Assembly (NCBI GenBank): GCA_951799445.1
Contig: OX637291.1
Location: forward strand, 11,038,501 to 11,102,500
Source of the DNA: Pseudisothecium myosuroides
Taxonomy: Eukaryota; Streptophyta; Bryopsida; Hypnales; Lembophyllaceae
Direction: 5' to 3'
Length of the DNA: 64,000 bases
Below the pieces are notes generated by a model. It saw only the letters and a list, made by a program, of their open reading frames with translations, did not search any database and was not told where the DNA came from. How positions within the stretch are numbered: position 1 is the first letter of the stretch; each line of letters opens with the position of its first letter. Positions 1-12,673 of this stretch are shown here, piece after piece. The position numbers were made by a program, and so were the translations under genes.

Positions 1-181
1 CTTGTATCTTCTAATCCGCATGGTGGAAAATGCTGAAATTTTTACCACATCTTCTAAAACTAGCATACTATAAGATCCTATGGTTACTTGTGTCCAAAAG
101 TGTGTTTTTTCTAAAATTTGGTATTTGTACTAGAAAAAGTGTTTTTTAGTGAAAACATAGTCAAGGAACTTTAGGGATTAA
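1..181 (+). repeat. Right end of a CCCCTAAAG/TTAA-family repeat
   Basis: The window opens inside a copy of a dispersed repeat. The stretch about a patterned 'TTCTAAAACTAGCATACTATAAG' -like segment, then GTGAAAACATAGTCAAGGAAC and a TTTAGGGATTAA end, matches the right part of the copies ending near 38926 and 53602. The left part lies outside the window. It is non-coding. A second isolated terminus of the same kind (CTTTAGGGGTTAA) sits near 265-281. Confidence 0.7.
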
Positions 182-1507
182 AAAATAAATATAAATGAAG
201 AGTTTAGCCTTGCTTTAGAGATGATAGGGTATTTTGAAGGAATTTTTGGCCTCTAAACATTGAAGAACTTTAGGGGTTAAATCACCATATGAGCATATCC
301 TTTTATAATTCATGCAACTTTCTATTGTGTATATAAGGAATAATAATATGATAAAATAAATGCAAAATTTTTGTCAAGAATTGTCTACTTATTACCACTC
401 ATGAAATAAACACTTACAATACTTTTAAAATATGCATATGTTTTGCATGTATCAAAAAATACAAAAATTATAATAGCTAACTTTAATATCATTAGAATTA
501 GAATTATCAACTCATTTCTTACCTACCTCTAAATTTCCAAGGCTCTATATTTTGAGTGTTGGACAAAACTTTAAGGTCTCTTACACATTTCAAATTTCAA
601 GTTTTAAAGTCACTAAACTTTTACATCATTTTTATTTATTATTATTTTATTTAGTGTAATTAGTGTAATCATTTTTCAAGTTTGTTTGAGCATCAACAAT
701 TACTTTTGAAAATTCATAATTCATAATTATAACTTTAATAGGAAATTCATTTTATACAAGGAAATCCATTATAAGAGTATACCTTCAAATTTTACAAGCT
801 ACCGTATTAGAGTTGTAGATACGAGCCTTAAATACATTGCCGTTGGGAAAAAAATTCATAGAATATTTAATCAAAGTATTTTTTTAAAGTTGATTTTGAG
901 ATTATAATTATGCAAATTGTTTGTGTTGATCTTATGTAATTTTTACATGACCATAATTTTAGAATTGACATGCAAATGGAGCACTGAAATTTTTTGAATA
1001 CATTTTATATTTGTGACCCAATGGGATCAATTATTATAATCTCAATATATGAGTGATGTTGCTGGTTTTATTTTTTTATATCACTCATATTTTTAAGGGT
1101 TTATTAATTATTCTATATATTTTTTAAATTGCTAAATTTTATCAAAATTTGTCTTTAGTCTATTTATAAATTATTCAATGAAGCTCAAAAAGCCCTTAGA
1201 CATTAAAGTGTAAAGTCTATAAAATTTGGGGTCTTAAAGTTATAGGAATCACATATTTCAGATTTTCAATTTTACAAAAACACATCAAATTCATATAAAA
1301 ACTAGATGATTGTATTTTTTTGTAGAAATAAATTTACAAATGGAATGATAGATTATGTTTTAAATTAAATTGATAAATAATAATTATTTTTTATGAATTG
1401 GACATTAAAATTTTAAATTCTGTCACAATAAAATACTCTCAAAACATGCAATCATTTTAGTAATATTAACACAAAAAGTAGAAATTGTCAGAATAGATTA
1501 CAATACA
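182..1507. other. AT-rich spacer, no gene seen
   Basis: Very AT-rich DNA upstream of the radial-spoke-like gene. No open frame of meaningful length or recognisable motif is present. The promoter of the gene starting at 1508 should lie here, but I cannot point to a convincing TATA box among the many AT runs. Confidence 0.5.
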
Positions 1508-4500
1508 ATGGCGGCAATAGATAAATATGGAGAAGCTTATGATGCAGAGTATGTTGATAGAATGGTGGGAAAAGTTTTGGTACAAGCTTGTGCAGCAGTG
1601 ACTCTGAACAAACCTCATGATCCAATAGAATATTTGAGCTTGTGGTTGCACAAGTACTGTGACAATGCCATTATACTACAAGAATATGAACTTGAAAAAC
1701 AACATAAAGCACATAAAGAAATCAAAGAGAAAGAAGCACTTATGAAAAGAATTTCTATTGAACAAGAATTAATAAATCAACAAAATTCAACACTTAATTA
1801 TATGCGGAGCATAACAAATGATCCATATTTACTTTGGGATACTTGTCTTAGAGCAATTAACACATATACAGGTATCATTTTGACAATTTGTATTTAAATT
1901 ATATAAAATACTGAATTTCAAACATAATACACACAATTTCATTATAAAACAATTTTTTTCTTAAATTATTGTGACATTTTTGAGAATTATTCATTCAAAC
2001 ATATGCCATAGGTTGTCAAGCTGCTTATGTAGCAGTGGTTGTAAGAAAGATTTTTGAACCTAAATCCCAAAAGAAGAAAAACATTGAAGGAGAAGAAGAA
2101 GAAGGTTTTTATAAACATTTAATTTTTTGCAATAATATTCATGCATAAAATTTAAATTATCTTTAAAATTTTCTAATTTTATGTTATAATTTGAGTATTA
2201 TCAATGAATTTAAATTATAGCTTGAAAATGAAATTACATAGAGGAAGAAGAAGATATTGAAGAAGGAGAAGAAGGAGAAGAAGGAGAAGGAAAAGAAGAA
2301 GGTTCTGATACTTCAAGTATAGATGAAGAACCTCCTCAAGCAGATGAAGAAAATATAGAAGGAAAAGAAGGAGAAGGAGAAGAAGAGACACCTTTAGAAG
2401 AAGGAGAACCAAAAGAAGGAGAAGAAGAAGAAGGTGAAGAAGAAGAACCTCCTCCACCTAAGCCATTTCAAATACCAAAGCCATTGAACTACAAAAATAG
2501 GAGACTTTTATATGTATCAACAACAATACCAAGCCACATACATATGTTAAATCGACAAATGGTCATCAAGCAGGTATATTTAAATTTTAATAAAATATAT
2601 TTTTAAATTAAAATTAATACTAGATTTTTAATAATATAGATTATTAAATTAAACTTTTTTTTTTTTTTTTATAAGTTTAAAAAAATTGTGACTAGTTTAA
2701 ATAATGGAATTATTTGTTAAAAAAATTATATGTGTAATATGTGCGTAGCTTATAAAGTGAGCTACATAATGTACAATCATGTTTTCAACTCAACTAGTGG
2801 TTGAATCATGTCAACTATCAATTAATGAATTAGCAAATAATTAAAAAAATGCATTATAAATAAAATAAAATCATGGATTTTATTTCTTGTATATAATACT
2901 TATTTTGGATATAATAATTTAGGGTCCAGTGACATTTAGTTTGCTTATTGAAGGATTACAAGATTTATATATCCCCAATGTTTTGTATAAAGAAGGTGAT
3001 GTCTTATTGTACATTTTATGTCTTAAAATTTAACTTTGTATTAAAATAATAATAATTTTTTTAATGTTTGAAGCATTTGCTTGATAAATTTATAATTTTT
3101 GTTGAATAGGTATTCATTATTTTGGAGGATGTCCACGAATTGGAGCTTATTTTGTAGTACCAATGTCCATTGAATATATAGCAAAAAAGTATCTTGCGGA
3201 AGAATTTAAAGAAAGACCATCTGAAATGTTTGACATTGTAAAACAGTACATCTCCTACTTTACATTTTGATATAAGCATATAAATTACCTTCATGTCCGT
3301 TATAATGCAATGTAAATATATACTATTGGCAATCATTTTATTAATCAATTCACCACAAATCAATAATAATATTATAATAACTACCTCTTTTATATGTATA
3401 CTTGAATAAAAAATACAAATAATTATCTAATTGTTGTAGCTAAGATTACTACTTCAAGATATAATAATAATAATCATGTTAACATTTGTTGAATTTGGTA
3501 TGCATACGCACGTTTATTGAAGAAAACAAGTTATAGCACTTTTATGTTGTGACACACTTAAATCTGATAGTATGGGAAATGGAAGACCTTTTCAACAAAT
3601 TGAATTGGATTTCATTCGAAATTGTGCTAATACCATGAGTACTATTTTAGATGAAAATAACAAAGAAATCACAAAAGATCATAATACACCAAAAGTAATT
3701 CAAAAATTCAAAGATCAATTGAGAGAAATCAAACTAGCAAGGGTTGAACAAATGGAAGTGGAAAAAGAAGAGGCAGTAAAGAGAAAAAAGGCAAAAGATA
3801 AACTTAAGAGACTAAAAACATTTCAAGAATTACATAAAGCGTGGGAAGAACGTCAAGCTGTGAAGGCTAAAGCTAAAGCAAAACTGGAAAGGCAAAAAGA
3901 AAAAGAAAGAAAGAAAAAAGAAGATGCCGGAGAAGAAGTCTTGGTATTACCATAGTTATTTTGTATTTATTTTTATTATAACTACTAAGCAAATCAAATT
4001 CTTTTACAACAATGTAATGTAAAGGCTAGAAATACAACAAAATTAAAAAGAAAAAAATAAATTTTAAATTTTAAAAAATGGAGACACTAGATAAGAAGTG
4101 TTGGTATCACCAAAACTACTTTTGTTTTACTCTAATGATCAAGTTTATCAAAATAATTGTATTGTATTGTAGTGTCATAAAATTTTGTTTTATAAAAATT
4201 GAAATAGGAAGAAGAAGCACCGGCAGAAGAACCGGCAGAGGGAGAAGAAGGTGAAGACGATGAGCTCGAACCAATTTTAGAACCCAATCCTGAAGAAGAG
4301 GCGCCGGCGGAAGGTGAAGAAGAGTCCGTTGAAGAACCGGAAGAAGAAGAGGAAGAAGGAGAAGATGGGGAAGAAAAAGAAGAAGAGGAAGAATTCAATG
4401 ACGAAGAATTAGAACCAAATCCAATGGTAGAAATTGAAGGAGAAGGTGGCGGAGGAGAAGCTCCTGCACCGGAAGAGCTTGAAGAAGAAGAGCCTGATGA

Positions 4501-7500
4501 GCCCGAAGAGCCCGAAGAGCCAGATGAACTTAAAGAAGAACCACCCCCAGTTGAAGGGGAAGAAGGGATTGAAAAACCAAAAGAATCTGAAGATATGATC
4601 AAATTGAAAGAAAGGAAGAAAGCACATGCTAAAAAAGAAAAAGAAATGAAAAAAGAAATCAAGGCATTAACAAAATTGGGTAAAGGCTTTGAAAAAAAAA
4701 GAAAAAAAACAATAGCTACTCTTGAAAAGCTCACGGTGGAAGTTGAAAAATATGAAAGGGCATTGTTTATTGCAAATGGAGTTGTGCAATATCTTAAAAA
4801 GCATATGGAAAATGCTTATAGTCTTATTGCTGAAAATAAAGTACAAAATCAATTTAGTCTTTTTTCATTTTTTGTAATTAACTAAAAACATGTTTATAAG
4901 GTTACATCTTATTAACAATAAATTATATATTATTTGAAATTAAAATATTGATGATCATTATTATTTATTCAATATATGATGATTATTTTTAAAGATTATA
5001 AATATAAACTTGTAATTCATGTAATATTTAATTTGCATATTATATTCAAATTTTTAAATGATATATATGAGTTTGAAATATATCATATTTCAGATTTAAT
5101 AAAACATTTTATATATAACAACAAATGAAGTCCATATTAATAACTATATATATAATTGTGCTAGTTCTATTGTATACCATTGTAACAGCTTTCTGAACTA
5201 GATCGGATAAGAAGATGGCCATATCCAAATAGATATGTTCAAAGAATCTTAAAGGTATATTATTATCCTCAATTATACATTTAAAAAAACAAAAAATTGT
5301 CTTAAATATAGTTGATTAATATTATATAAAATAATAAATATGTTGATTCAAATATATCAAATCCAAAATTCAAATTATATCAAATCTAATTGAAATTTTT
5401 TAAGTTGATTGAAATTTTAAAAACAAGTTTAAGTTTATTAAAAATATTACTCTATATATGATACTTTAATTTAATTATATTTAGAATATAAAATATTGAT
5501 ATGCCTTTATTTTCATTACTATACTAGGCATTATTATATCTTCTTGGACATAAGAAAATAATAATAGATGATTGGAATTCAGCGCGTAAACTTTTCAATC
5601 AAGACCTCCTAGATAAGGTTAATACAACTATGCTTTTAAATAAATGCCCAAATTTAAATTATATTAGATTACTAATTATTTTTTATCTTATTTTTAAATT
5701 GAAATAATGATTTTTATAATTTTAATTTAATGATTTTTAGAGTAAAATAGTTGATTTTGCATTGTAAATATTATTAGTAGGTACTAAAAAACTATGATCC
5801 AGTAATAACAAATGATCCCAAACGATGGGAAGATGTAGATTCATATTTAAAGGTAAATATATATAATTAATTTTTTTTAATAAAATATTGATCACATAAT
5901 ATAATTGATTGTCATACATCAAATTGTCCATTATTTTAAGTTATATTTTAGTTCATGTAGTCAATGTTGTCAATATATGCTAAAATTTCACCATTATTTA
6001 TGATTTAAATTTCAAATTATTCATCATTTAAAATATACAATGGATAAGAAAATTTTATAATACAGGGTTTAAAAGACAAAAAACTACCTGACCAAGCATG
6101 TATAGGCTTTGTAAGACATTTTTAGTTTTAATATTGAATATGATATATAACACTAGTATTTATCCCCAAGGATACAGATGTGTTAAAGTTTCCAATGTTA
6201 TAACTTACTCCGTATTTTTAACCCCTAAAGTTCCAAAAACTCTCAAAAGCTGCCATTTTTTAGTACAAGTACCAAACTTTTGAAAAAAAAACTTTTTTTG
6301 ACACATGTAACCATAGGATCTTCTAGTATGCTAACTTGAGAACACATGGTAAAAAATTCAGAAATTTCCACTGTGTGGATTGCAAGATATAAGCATTCAA
6401 ATTCAATGAAATCATATTTTTGGCCCTGCAAAAAACAAGGCAGCTGCACTTCACAAGCTCACTTTTCTATGAAAAAATGTCCAAAATGGTGATGCTTCTT
6501 TGGATTCTTTTTCCTAAACAAGTTGGCTACATGCTTGAAAATTTTCACATAATTTGGAGTTGCAGAACATATAGGAAATAATAGTAAGTAGAAAGAAGTA
6601 CAAATGATTCAAAATACAAATTTGTTAAGAATTTAATTATAGAATTAAAAAAATGCCAATCCCAATGGTTGGAATGTTGTAATAAACAATCTACATCCTA
6701 TGATTTTATATTTTTTCATAAAATATATAAAATTGAGTAAGATAAAAGACTTCAAAGTTTATTTCAAAGTAGAGAATCCATAACTGCCCGCAAACAAAAA
6801 AACCTCATAACTTTTGACTCATTGATTGAAATAGAATGATTCAAAGCTTTCCATGTATATACAACTTTAAAAAATCAATTTCAAATTTTTGTTTTGAAAT
6901 TTTTTTTTTTTTTTAATCTGCCTAGACTGCTTGAGTTGGAAAAACAAACAACATATTTGGCCATAACTTTTGATTCATATTTCCAAATGTTATGAAATTT
7001 AGTGCGTATGAAAGATATTTTTTGTCCCCACCTTCTATTAAAATTTCAGCCAAAAATATGCAAATTTTCAGTCACACATATTTGCCTCCGAATTTTTATG
7101 TTGCTAAAAATAGCAGACTGGTCTTTTAGGGATTAACCATAGTTTAGAAGAATAACTTCATGATGACTTTCAAACAAAAGTTGTAAAATATGATCCTAGA
7201 ATTATATTCATACAGTTGTACAAACCAAAAAGGATTAATAGTATTTATAGTGTATAGTGTATACATTGAATATTTTTAATTTTGACTAGATTTCAAAATG
7301 CCAAGCTATAATTATAGTGGTTTTTTAAGATATTTTTAGTGTACTTATTTATTCAATTCATATTTGAAGGGTCATTTTTTGAACTTGGAAAAAGGAATTT
7401 TTGAGGTGTAACATGCTTTATACTCTTTGAATTTTAAAACACCTACAAAGAAAAGTTCCAAAAATATATATTGAATAAATGTTAGAGGATTAACAAAAGA

Positions 7501-9355
7501 CTATGCAGACATTCATATGGGTGGAAAAATTGAAGTTTTGCATGCTTGGGATATTTTTAAAATCATTTGTTGTTTAGAATTTGAATGCTTGATCCTTTGG
7601 GGGTAAAAGCACATCAATTATATTCAATCCATCATCTTTGATATTTGCCATTTTTTTTGTATTTTCATTAAAAATTTCAATTCAAAATACTTTTCAATCA
7701 AAACATGAAATCACTAACATTGAATAAAATAGTTGTTAACCTTAATGCTTTTTACAAGGCAAAATGCTTATTGAGAAATTTTGGTATTTATAATGAGGTA
7801 TTTGATTTTGGTTTATTTTCTTTAAATTTTGTTTAATTAAAAAAAAAAAAAAAAAAAAAATCTAATTTATATGAAGATCAAATGGTTTAAAATTTTTTTT
7901 TAAGGGGGGGACAACTTGGATAGGTAGAGTGCAACACCATTTTGCTTCAAAAACTTGTATATTTCTTCCTAACTTGAGACCCTACTCAAATTTGAAGTCC
8001 TTAAATCTTTTTTGCAAAGGAACTTTGAGTTATAATGTTCAAAATCTAAACAAAAGTACATTGTCAAAATTTTAGGCAAGCTTAAAAATTCATTTTGCTC
8101 TTCTTTGCAAGTTTTATTCACACAAACACTACTCTTATATCCCAATTTTTAATATGTGACAATAATTCTACCATACCTAGCTATTAAGTTTGACAAGAAA
8201 TAATTTAAAAAATGGATGCCAGTAATTTAAAGATTTAAAAAAAAAATACATGGAAAAAGTACAAAATTTGAAGAATTATTCATATTTTAGTATCTATCAA
8301 ATTCATTTTTTCAAATTTAATTAAATATTTGGCATAAAACATTGACTTTGATAGCCAGTACAGTAGCCAAGATAAAATCATGCGGTTAGAGATTATTCAA
8401 AATGAATTAAATCTGATTAATAGCTCTTTTTGTACAAAGTGTTGATTTTTGACAATTTTGTGAATACTTGCCAATTCCCAACAAATGGATTTTAAGGGAT
8501 TAATATTGTGCTTTTACTTGAAATTTAAAATTTATGATGCCTTATAGATTACAAATTAATTTCTATGATTTGATGATTACAGTTGCTTCAACAATGGATT
8601 TTATCATGCAAAAAAACCACAGCTACTGGTGAAGTGTTTTTGAAGATAAAGACCAAATATGAAGAATTGCAAAGAGTATATATTTTTGTTTTAATTTATA
8701 ATACACACATCTAAATACTCATGTATTGATGGATTATTAGAAAAAATAAAATAAAAAATTGAAATAAAAAATTTAATTTAAATAGTTCATAGTTTCTAGT
8801 TTAAAATTGTACGTTTATATTAGCTGGTATGTTTTCACCAATAAATTTATTTCAATCAAAAATTTTATTTTAATATTTAAAAAAAACTCATTTCAATCTA
8901 ATTCAATAGTACAAATTTGCAAATGAAATATAAAGCATACAATACAAATATTACTACCTCTATTTTAAAATAAATTTGTAGTACTTCGACTAATTTCCTA
9001 CTAGAAACCATGGATTTATTTTGAGATAGAGAAAGTAAAAAAAATATAAAGTATACAAGATTCATACAATATACTTCTACAGGAATATGCAACATTGGAA
9101 ATAGACAAAATAATGTGTGAAGTAGAAACCAAAATATTAAATACAAAATTGAAAAAGATGGTTGATGATGAAGAAATGAGAATTGAAAAAGAAGTAGATG
9201 AAATAGAAGCCGAAGAAAAACGTCTTGTAGATCTTGCTGCAGAAGAAGCAGCAAAAAAAGAAGAAGAAGACAAAATGTATGCGGAGTATGCAGCTGAACA
9301 ACAAGCTGAAGCTGAAGCTGCAGACGCAGAGGAAGCAGATGAAGAGGGTGCATAA
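1508..9355 (+). CDS. Radial spoke protein 2-like protein (DPY-30 motif + GAF domain)
   Basis: Probable ciliary radial spoke protein. Inferred exons: 1508-1871, 2012-2104, 2242-2573, 2923-2995, 3110-3245, 3523-3943, 4208-4840, 5189-5254, 5528-5617, 5781-5852, 6066-6110, 8583-8675, 9083-9355. All phases agree and give about 896 residues. Residues ~39-55 hold a DPY-30 dimerisation helix (PIEYLSLWLHKY), which in this family docks on spoke partners. A split GAF domain follows: DPYLLWDTCLRAIN, CQAAYVAVVVRK, HYFGGCPRIGAYFVVPMS and ALLCCDTL. An acidic Glu/Pro-rich linker and a basic coiled coil precede a Glu-rich C-terminus. Chlamydomonas RSP2 has the same DPY-30 plus GAF architecture and is of similar size (known family fact). 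The start of exon 6 is the weakest call, chosen because it keeps frame. The 2.5-kb intron 11 contains a repeat. A different DPY-30/GAF axonemal protein remains possible. Confidence 0.75.
6218..7136 (-). repeat. CCCCTAAAG/TTAA-family repeat inside intron 11
   Basis: A ~0.92-kb non-coding repeat in reverse orientation relative to the 37987 copy. Left end TTAACCCCTAAAGTTCC, right end GGTCTTTTAGGGATTAA. Internal landmarks shared with other copies are the 'CATAACTTTTGA' motif, the CTGCCCGCAAAC motif and the AGCTGCACTTCACAAG motif. It sits wholly within the largest intron of the radial-spoke-like gene and so accounts for much of that intron's length. Confidence 0.8.
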
Positions 9356-11690
9356 GGGTCCATGATTTTTTTATGCACAATTTTTTGCTAGTTGGCTACA
9401 TCCAAAAGATGTTGGCTATTTTTGTAAAGAAAATTTTCATTTTCTTCGGTCAAAATAGACAAATTACCATTGTATTTTAAGACCAATAGCCAAATTTTGC
9501 CTAGGTATCATCCAATTTTGATATAGATATCACCAAGTATCACATTAGTATTGAAAAAATAGTTATCTACTTCTCCAAAATGATTTTTTTTTAAATGGAT
9601 AAATGATCAAAAAATGGAGGGGGAGGTTGTTTAAAGTAAGCAATCAAATATAGAAAATAACAAAGGTATATAATATTAAGATTTGGTGGTAATAAAAATG
9701 AATTTCACTTGATTGTTTTATATAATTTCTATTATCAAAGAATGTCAACAACTAGAATTGTAATCAAACCTTAATACTATGACTATAATGAACTTCACTC
9801 AAATCATTGTGGTAATAATATTGATTTGTCACAAAATTGTTAATGTAAGGTTAGTGAGGTTAGGAACATTTGAGAATTCAAAATCCTACTATCTATATTT
9901 TTATAATACCAAGCCAAAAAATTATAATCAATCTCTACGCAAGTTCTTTGTATTATTCTTTTTTATCATTGGCTAAAAATGTAGTTTATATTTTTTTTGA
10001 AAATAAACAAACGTCAATAGTAAACGTCATTATTCTTTTTTTCAAATATTGATATTTTATGTTATTTAATTCATGAGAGAATTTGAACTCAATAAGCAAA
10101 ATTTGAAATAAAAAGTATGCCATCAAAATATAATTTAATTTATTATCAATAAAAAGTTGATAATATTATCTAAAGTTGGAAAAAAATTGTAAAATGGTCT
10201 TTTGATAGAAATAAGATTGAAGCAATTATTCATATAAAGTGCAAATTTGCAAACAATCTAAGCTTTTGTAAAACTAAACAAATTATAGTATTTTTTTTAT
10301 ATGTATTCATGAAGGTGGAAATTTTTTTGCTAAATGATTAGCCTTAAAATGATGAGGGAGTAATTCAAATTTTCAAAAAAGCAAAGATGTGACAAATTTG
10401 TAGTTATAATTATAGTACTTTTAAAAAATTTATCTAAATTATTTTTTGAAGGGGATAGCCGTAAAACAACATTGATATCAAATTTTACTTTAATGCATAC
10501 ACTTAGTACATTTTTTATACCTTCAAGTACAAACTTTCAATCTTAATTATTGATTGAATCTTCTTGGAAATAGAGATTTTAAAAAATGTTATATAATAAA
10601 ATTTTGGTTTAATAAATATCACTTTTGGACTTCAAATTACTACAAAATTATATCTTTTTGTTGGTAACAATAGCTTAATTGATGAATCTTGAAATCTTGA
10701 ATTGTTTACTTCAACCAATGAATATTATAAATCAAAATAAAGAAAAAATTTAGCTAAAAGTTAATTATCCAATAGTTTTCATGAAGCCATCACTACTAAA
10801 ATTTGACCTTCAAATTAAGAAGAAATTTCAAATAGGCTAATAATTTGTTGTCTCTTTGTTAACTTTGTTGTGACATTTTTCATGCACTTTCATATGCTTA
10901 CAATGATCTAAATACTTCAAGATATAAGTCATATTATATCCTGCAAGCAGAAAATTAATTTTTTAAATTTAATTTTCGAGAAGAAGAGAAGTAATAACTA
11001 ACATAAATGAAGAGTTTGTTATAGCAATTTTATGATCAAGTGCATACAAACATATGTATCTTGTGTTGTACAATCGGGTCCAATTCATTTACAAATTTTG
11101 AATCTTACTAAGATTAAGGGAACTTTGGGAGGCCCGTATATGTTCAAAAATGAATTGAATTTTGAATTGTATTGGAATCACACTAAAGTTTACTTCATCA
11201 TCATTACAAATACACATACTTAATTGAAAATCATACATTGAGTTTGATGTTTTCTATAAACTATCTACCATCTATTGTTGCCATTATTTGTGAAAATTAC
11301 AACTTGTATTTAATGGTACATATTAGAAATGAACCTTCGCAATTGCTTTAGCTAGATATACTTGATTGCATACAAAGGGTGCTATTATGTGAGCATAGGA
11401 GCATGAGCCCATGAGCCTAGAAGACTATACACCTATGTAATAGGTGTTTATACCGGTATTATAGAAACCTTCTATGATTATAGTATAACTATATTATAGA
11501 TACTTATATTATAGGTGTTTATATTATAAGCACCTTCATTGGTTGTAGGATATCTACTTATATATATGCTCAAGGGTGACATGCTTGCATTTTCATGCTC
11601 ACACACTAGCACCATTGGATTCCATACACATGAATTGCTTGTATGATTTCTTTCTTGTTCTTCAATCCAATGCAAAAAATCTTTGACTAT
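9356..11690. other. AT-rich spacer downstream of the radial-spoke-like gene
   Basis: No gene recognised. The 3' untranslated region and poly(A) site of the upstream gene should be in the first few hundred bases. The rest is AT-rich spacer with scattered short open frames that carry no recognisable motif. Confidence 0.5.
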
Positions 11691-11966
11691 CATCACAAAG
11701 TTTAGACCCTATGGTTTGTCATCGGTTATCATGTGGTTATCGTTGTTTCATGAATTTGCACATTAATTACAATTTATTGCATCATTACGATGCATTACTT
11801 TGCATCGTTACGATGCAGTTGCAAATAATGCATTGTAACAATGCGATAACAATGCAAAGTAATGCATTGTAATGATGCAATAAATTGTAATTAACATGCA
11901 AGCCCATGAAACAACAATAACCACATGATAACTGTTGACAAACCGTAGGGTCTAAATTTTGTGATG
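11691..11966. mobile_element. Long-hairpin MITE (fold-back)
   Basis: Almost the whole ~276 bp is one inverted repeat: arms of about 130 bp (11691-11822 and 11828-11966) start CATCACAAA and share TTTAGACCCTA, GGTTTGTCA, TTATCATGTGGTTAT and AATTACAATTTATTGCATC. The centre is rich in GATGCATT/AATGCATC palindromes. No coding content. I could not define a target duplication, so the family is unassigned. Confidence 0.75.
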
Positions 11967-12673
11967 CATCTTTCAAAGGTTCCCTATGAAATGAAAAATA
12001 GTATTTAAAAGAAATTCAAATTTTTGTGGGATTTTAAATGATTCATTTTTCACTTATTATAAAGTTGAAGTATACTTCTTTGCAATTCTAATGCAATTTG
12101 AGGTTTCTAAATCGGTTCATTTTTTAGCATGCTAGAATTTCTAAGGTTGTGAACTATTTAATGAAAACTGAATGAAAAATGCGTAAATGAATTGGACCTG
12201 ACCGTATGCCAAATTAAGAAGTAGACTTTATGAGAAAAACATCCAATTTACAATTTATAAACCTATTTGCTCTAAAGTATTTACTAGATCCCAAATGTCT
12301 AAATTTTCAATGTTTAATGCAAATAGAATACTCTACCTAAGACTCTTTAATAAGTGAAGTTTTTCTACCATATGAAAATAATTATGCACTATAAGTAACT
12401 ATGCTAATATACCTTAATGTTTCTAAAAAATGTTCAGCACATAACTTTTTCACATAGCTACTTGGACGTTTGCCATCTTCTTCTACTGTATGTAGTTTCA
12501 TATTAGGGTCACAACGGCAACTAGTCTACGAATAAATTGTATTTCTAAAAACAAAGGAGATGCAATGGCATTGATTGCTTGAATTTTGTCTATTTTGATT
12601 TGATTATCTAATTTGAATGGCTAAAATTTGGGTACATTGACAAATTGAAATTTGCCAAATAAACCACTACAGT
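11967..12673. other. AT-rich spacer, nothing recognised
   Basis: No open frame with motifs, no clear repeat boundary. AT-rich spacer between a hairpin MITE and the next dispersed repeat. Confidence 0.4.

Noticed and set aside
4132..4734. 200-codon Ser/Gly-rich open frame on the minus strand
   Set aside because: It is the antisense of the acidic Glu/Pro-rich exon 7 of the radial-spoke-like gene; GAA/GAG runs read backwards give Ser/Phe/Leu runs. The same holds for 2215-2457 and 8898-9380 on the minus strand.
11691..11966. CRISPR-like or tRNA-like structure around the GATGCATT repeats
   Set aside because: The symmetry is one long inverted repeat, not spaced direct repeats, and no tRNA arms with A/B boxes are present.
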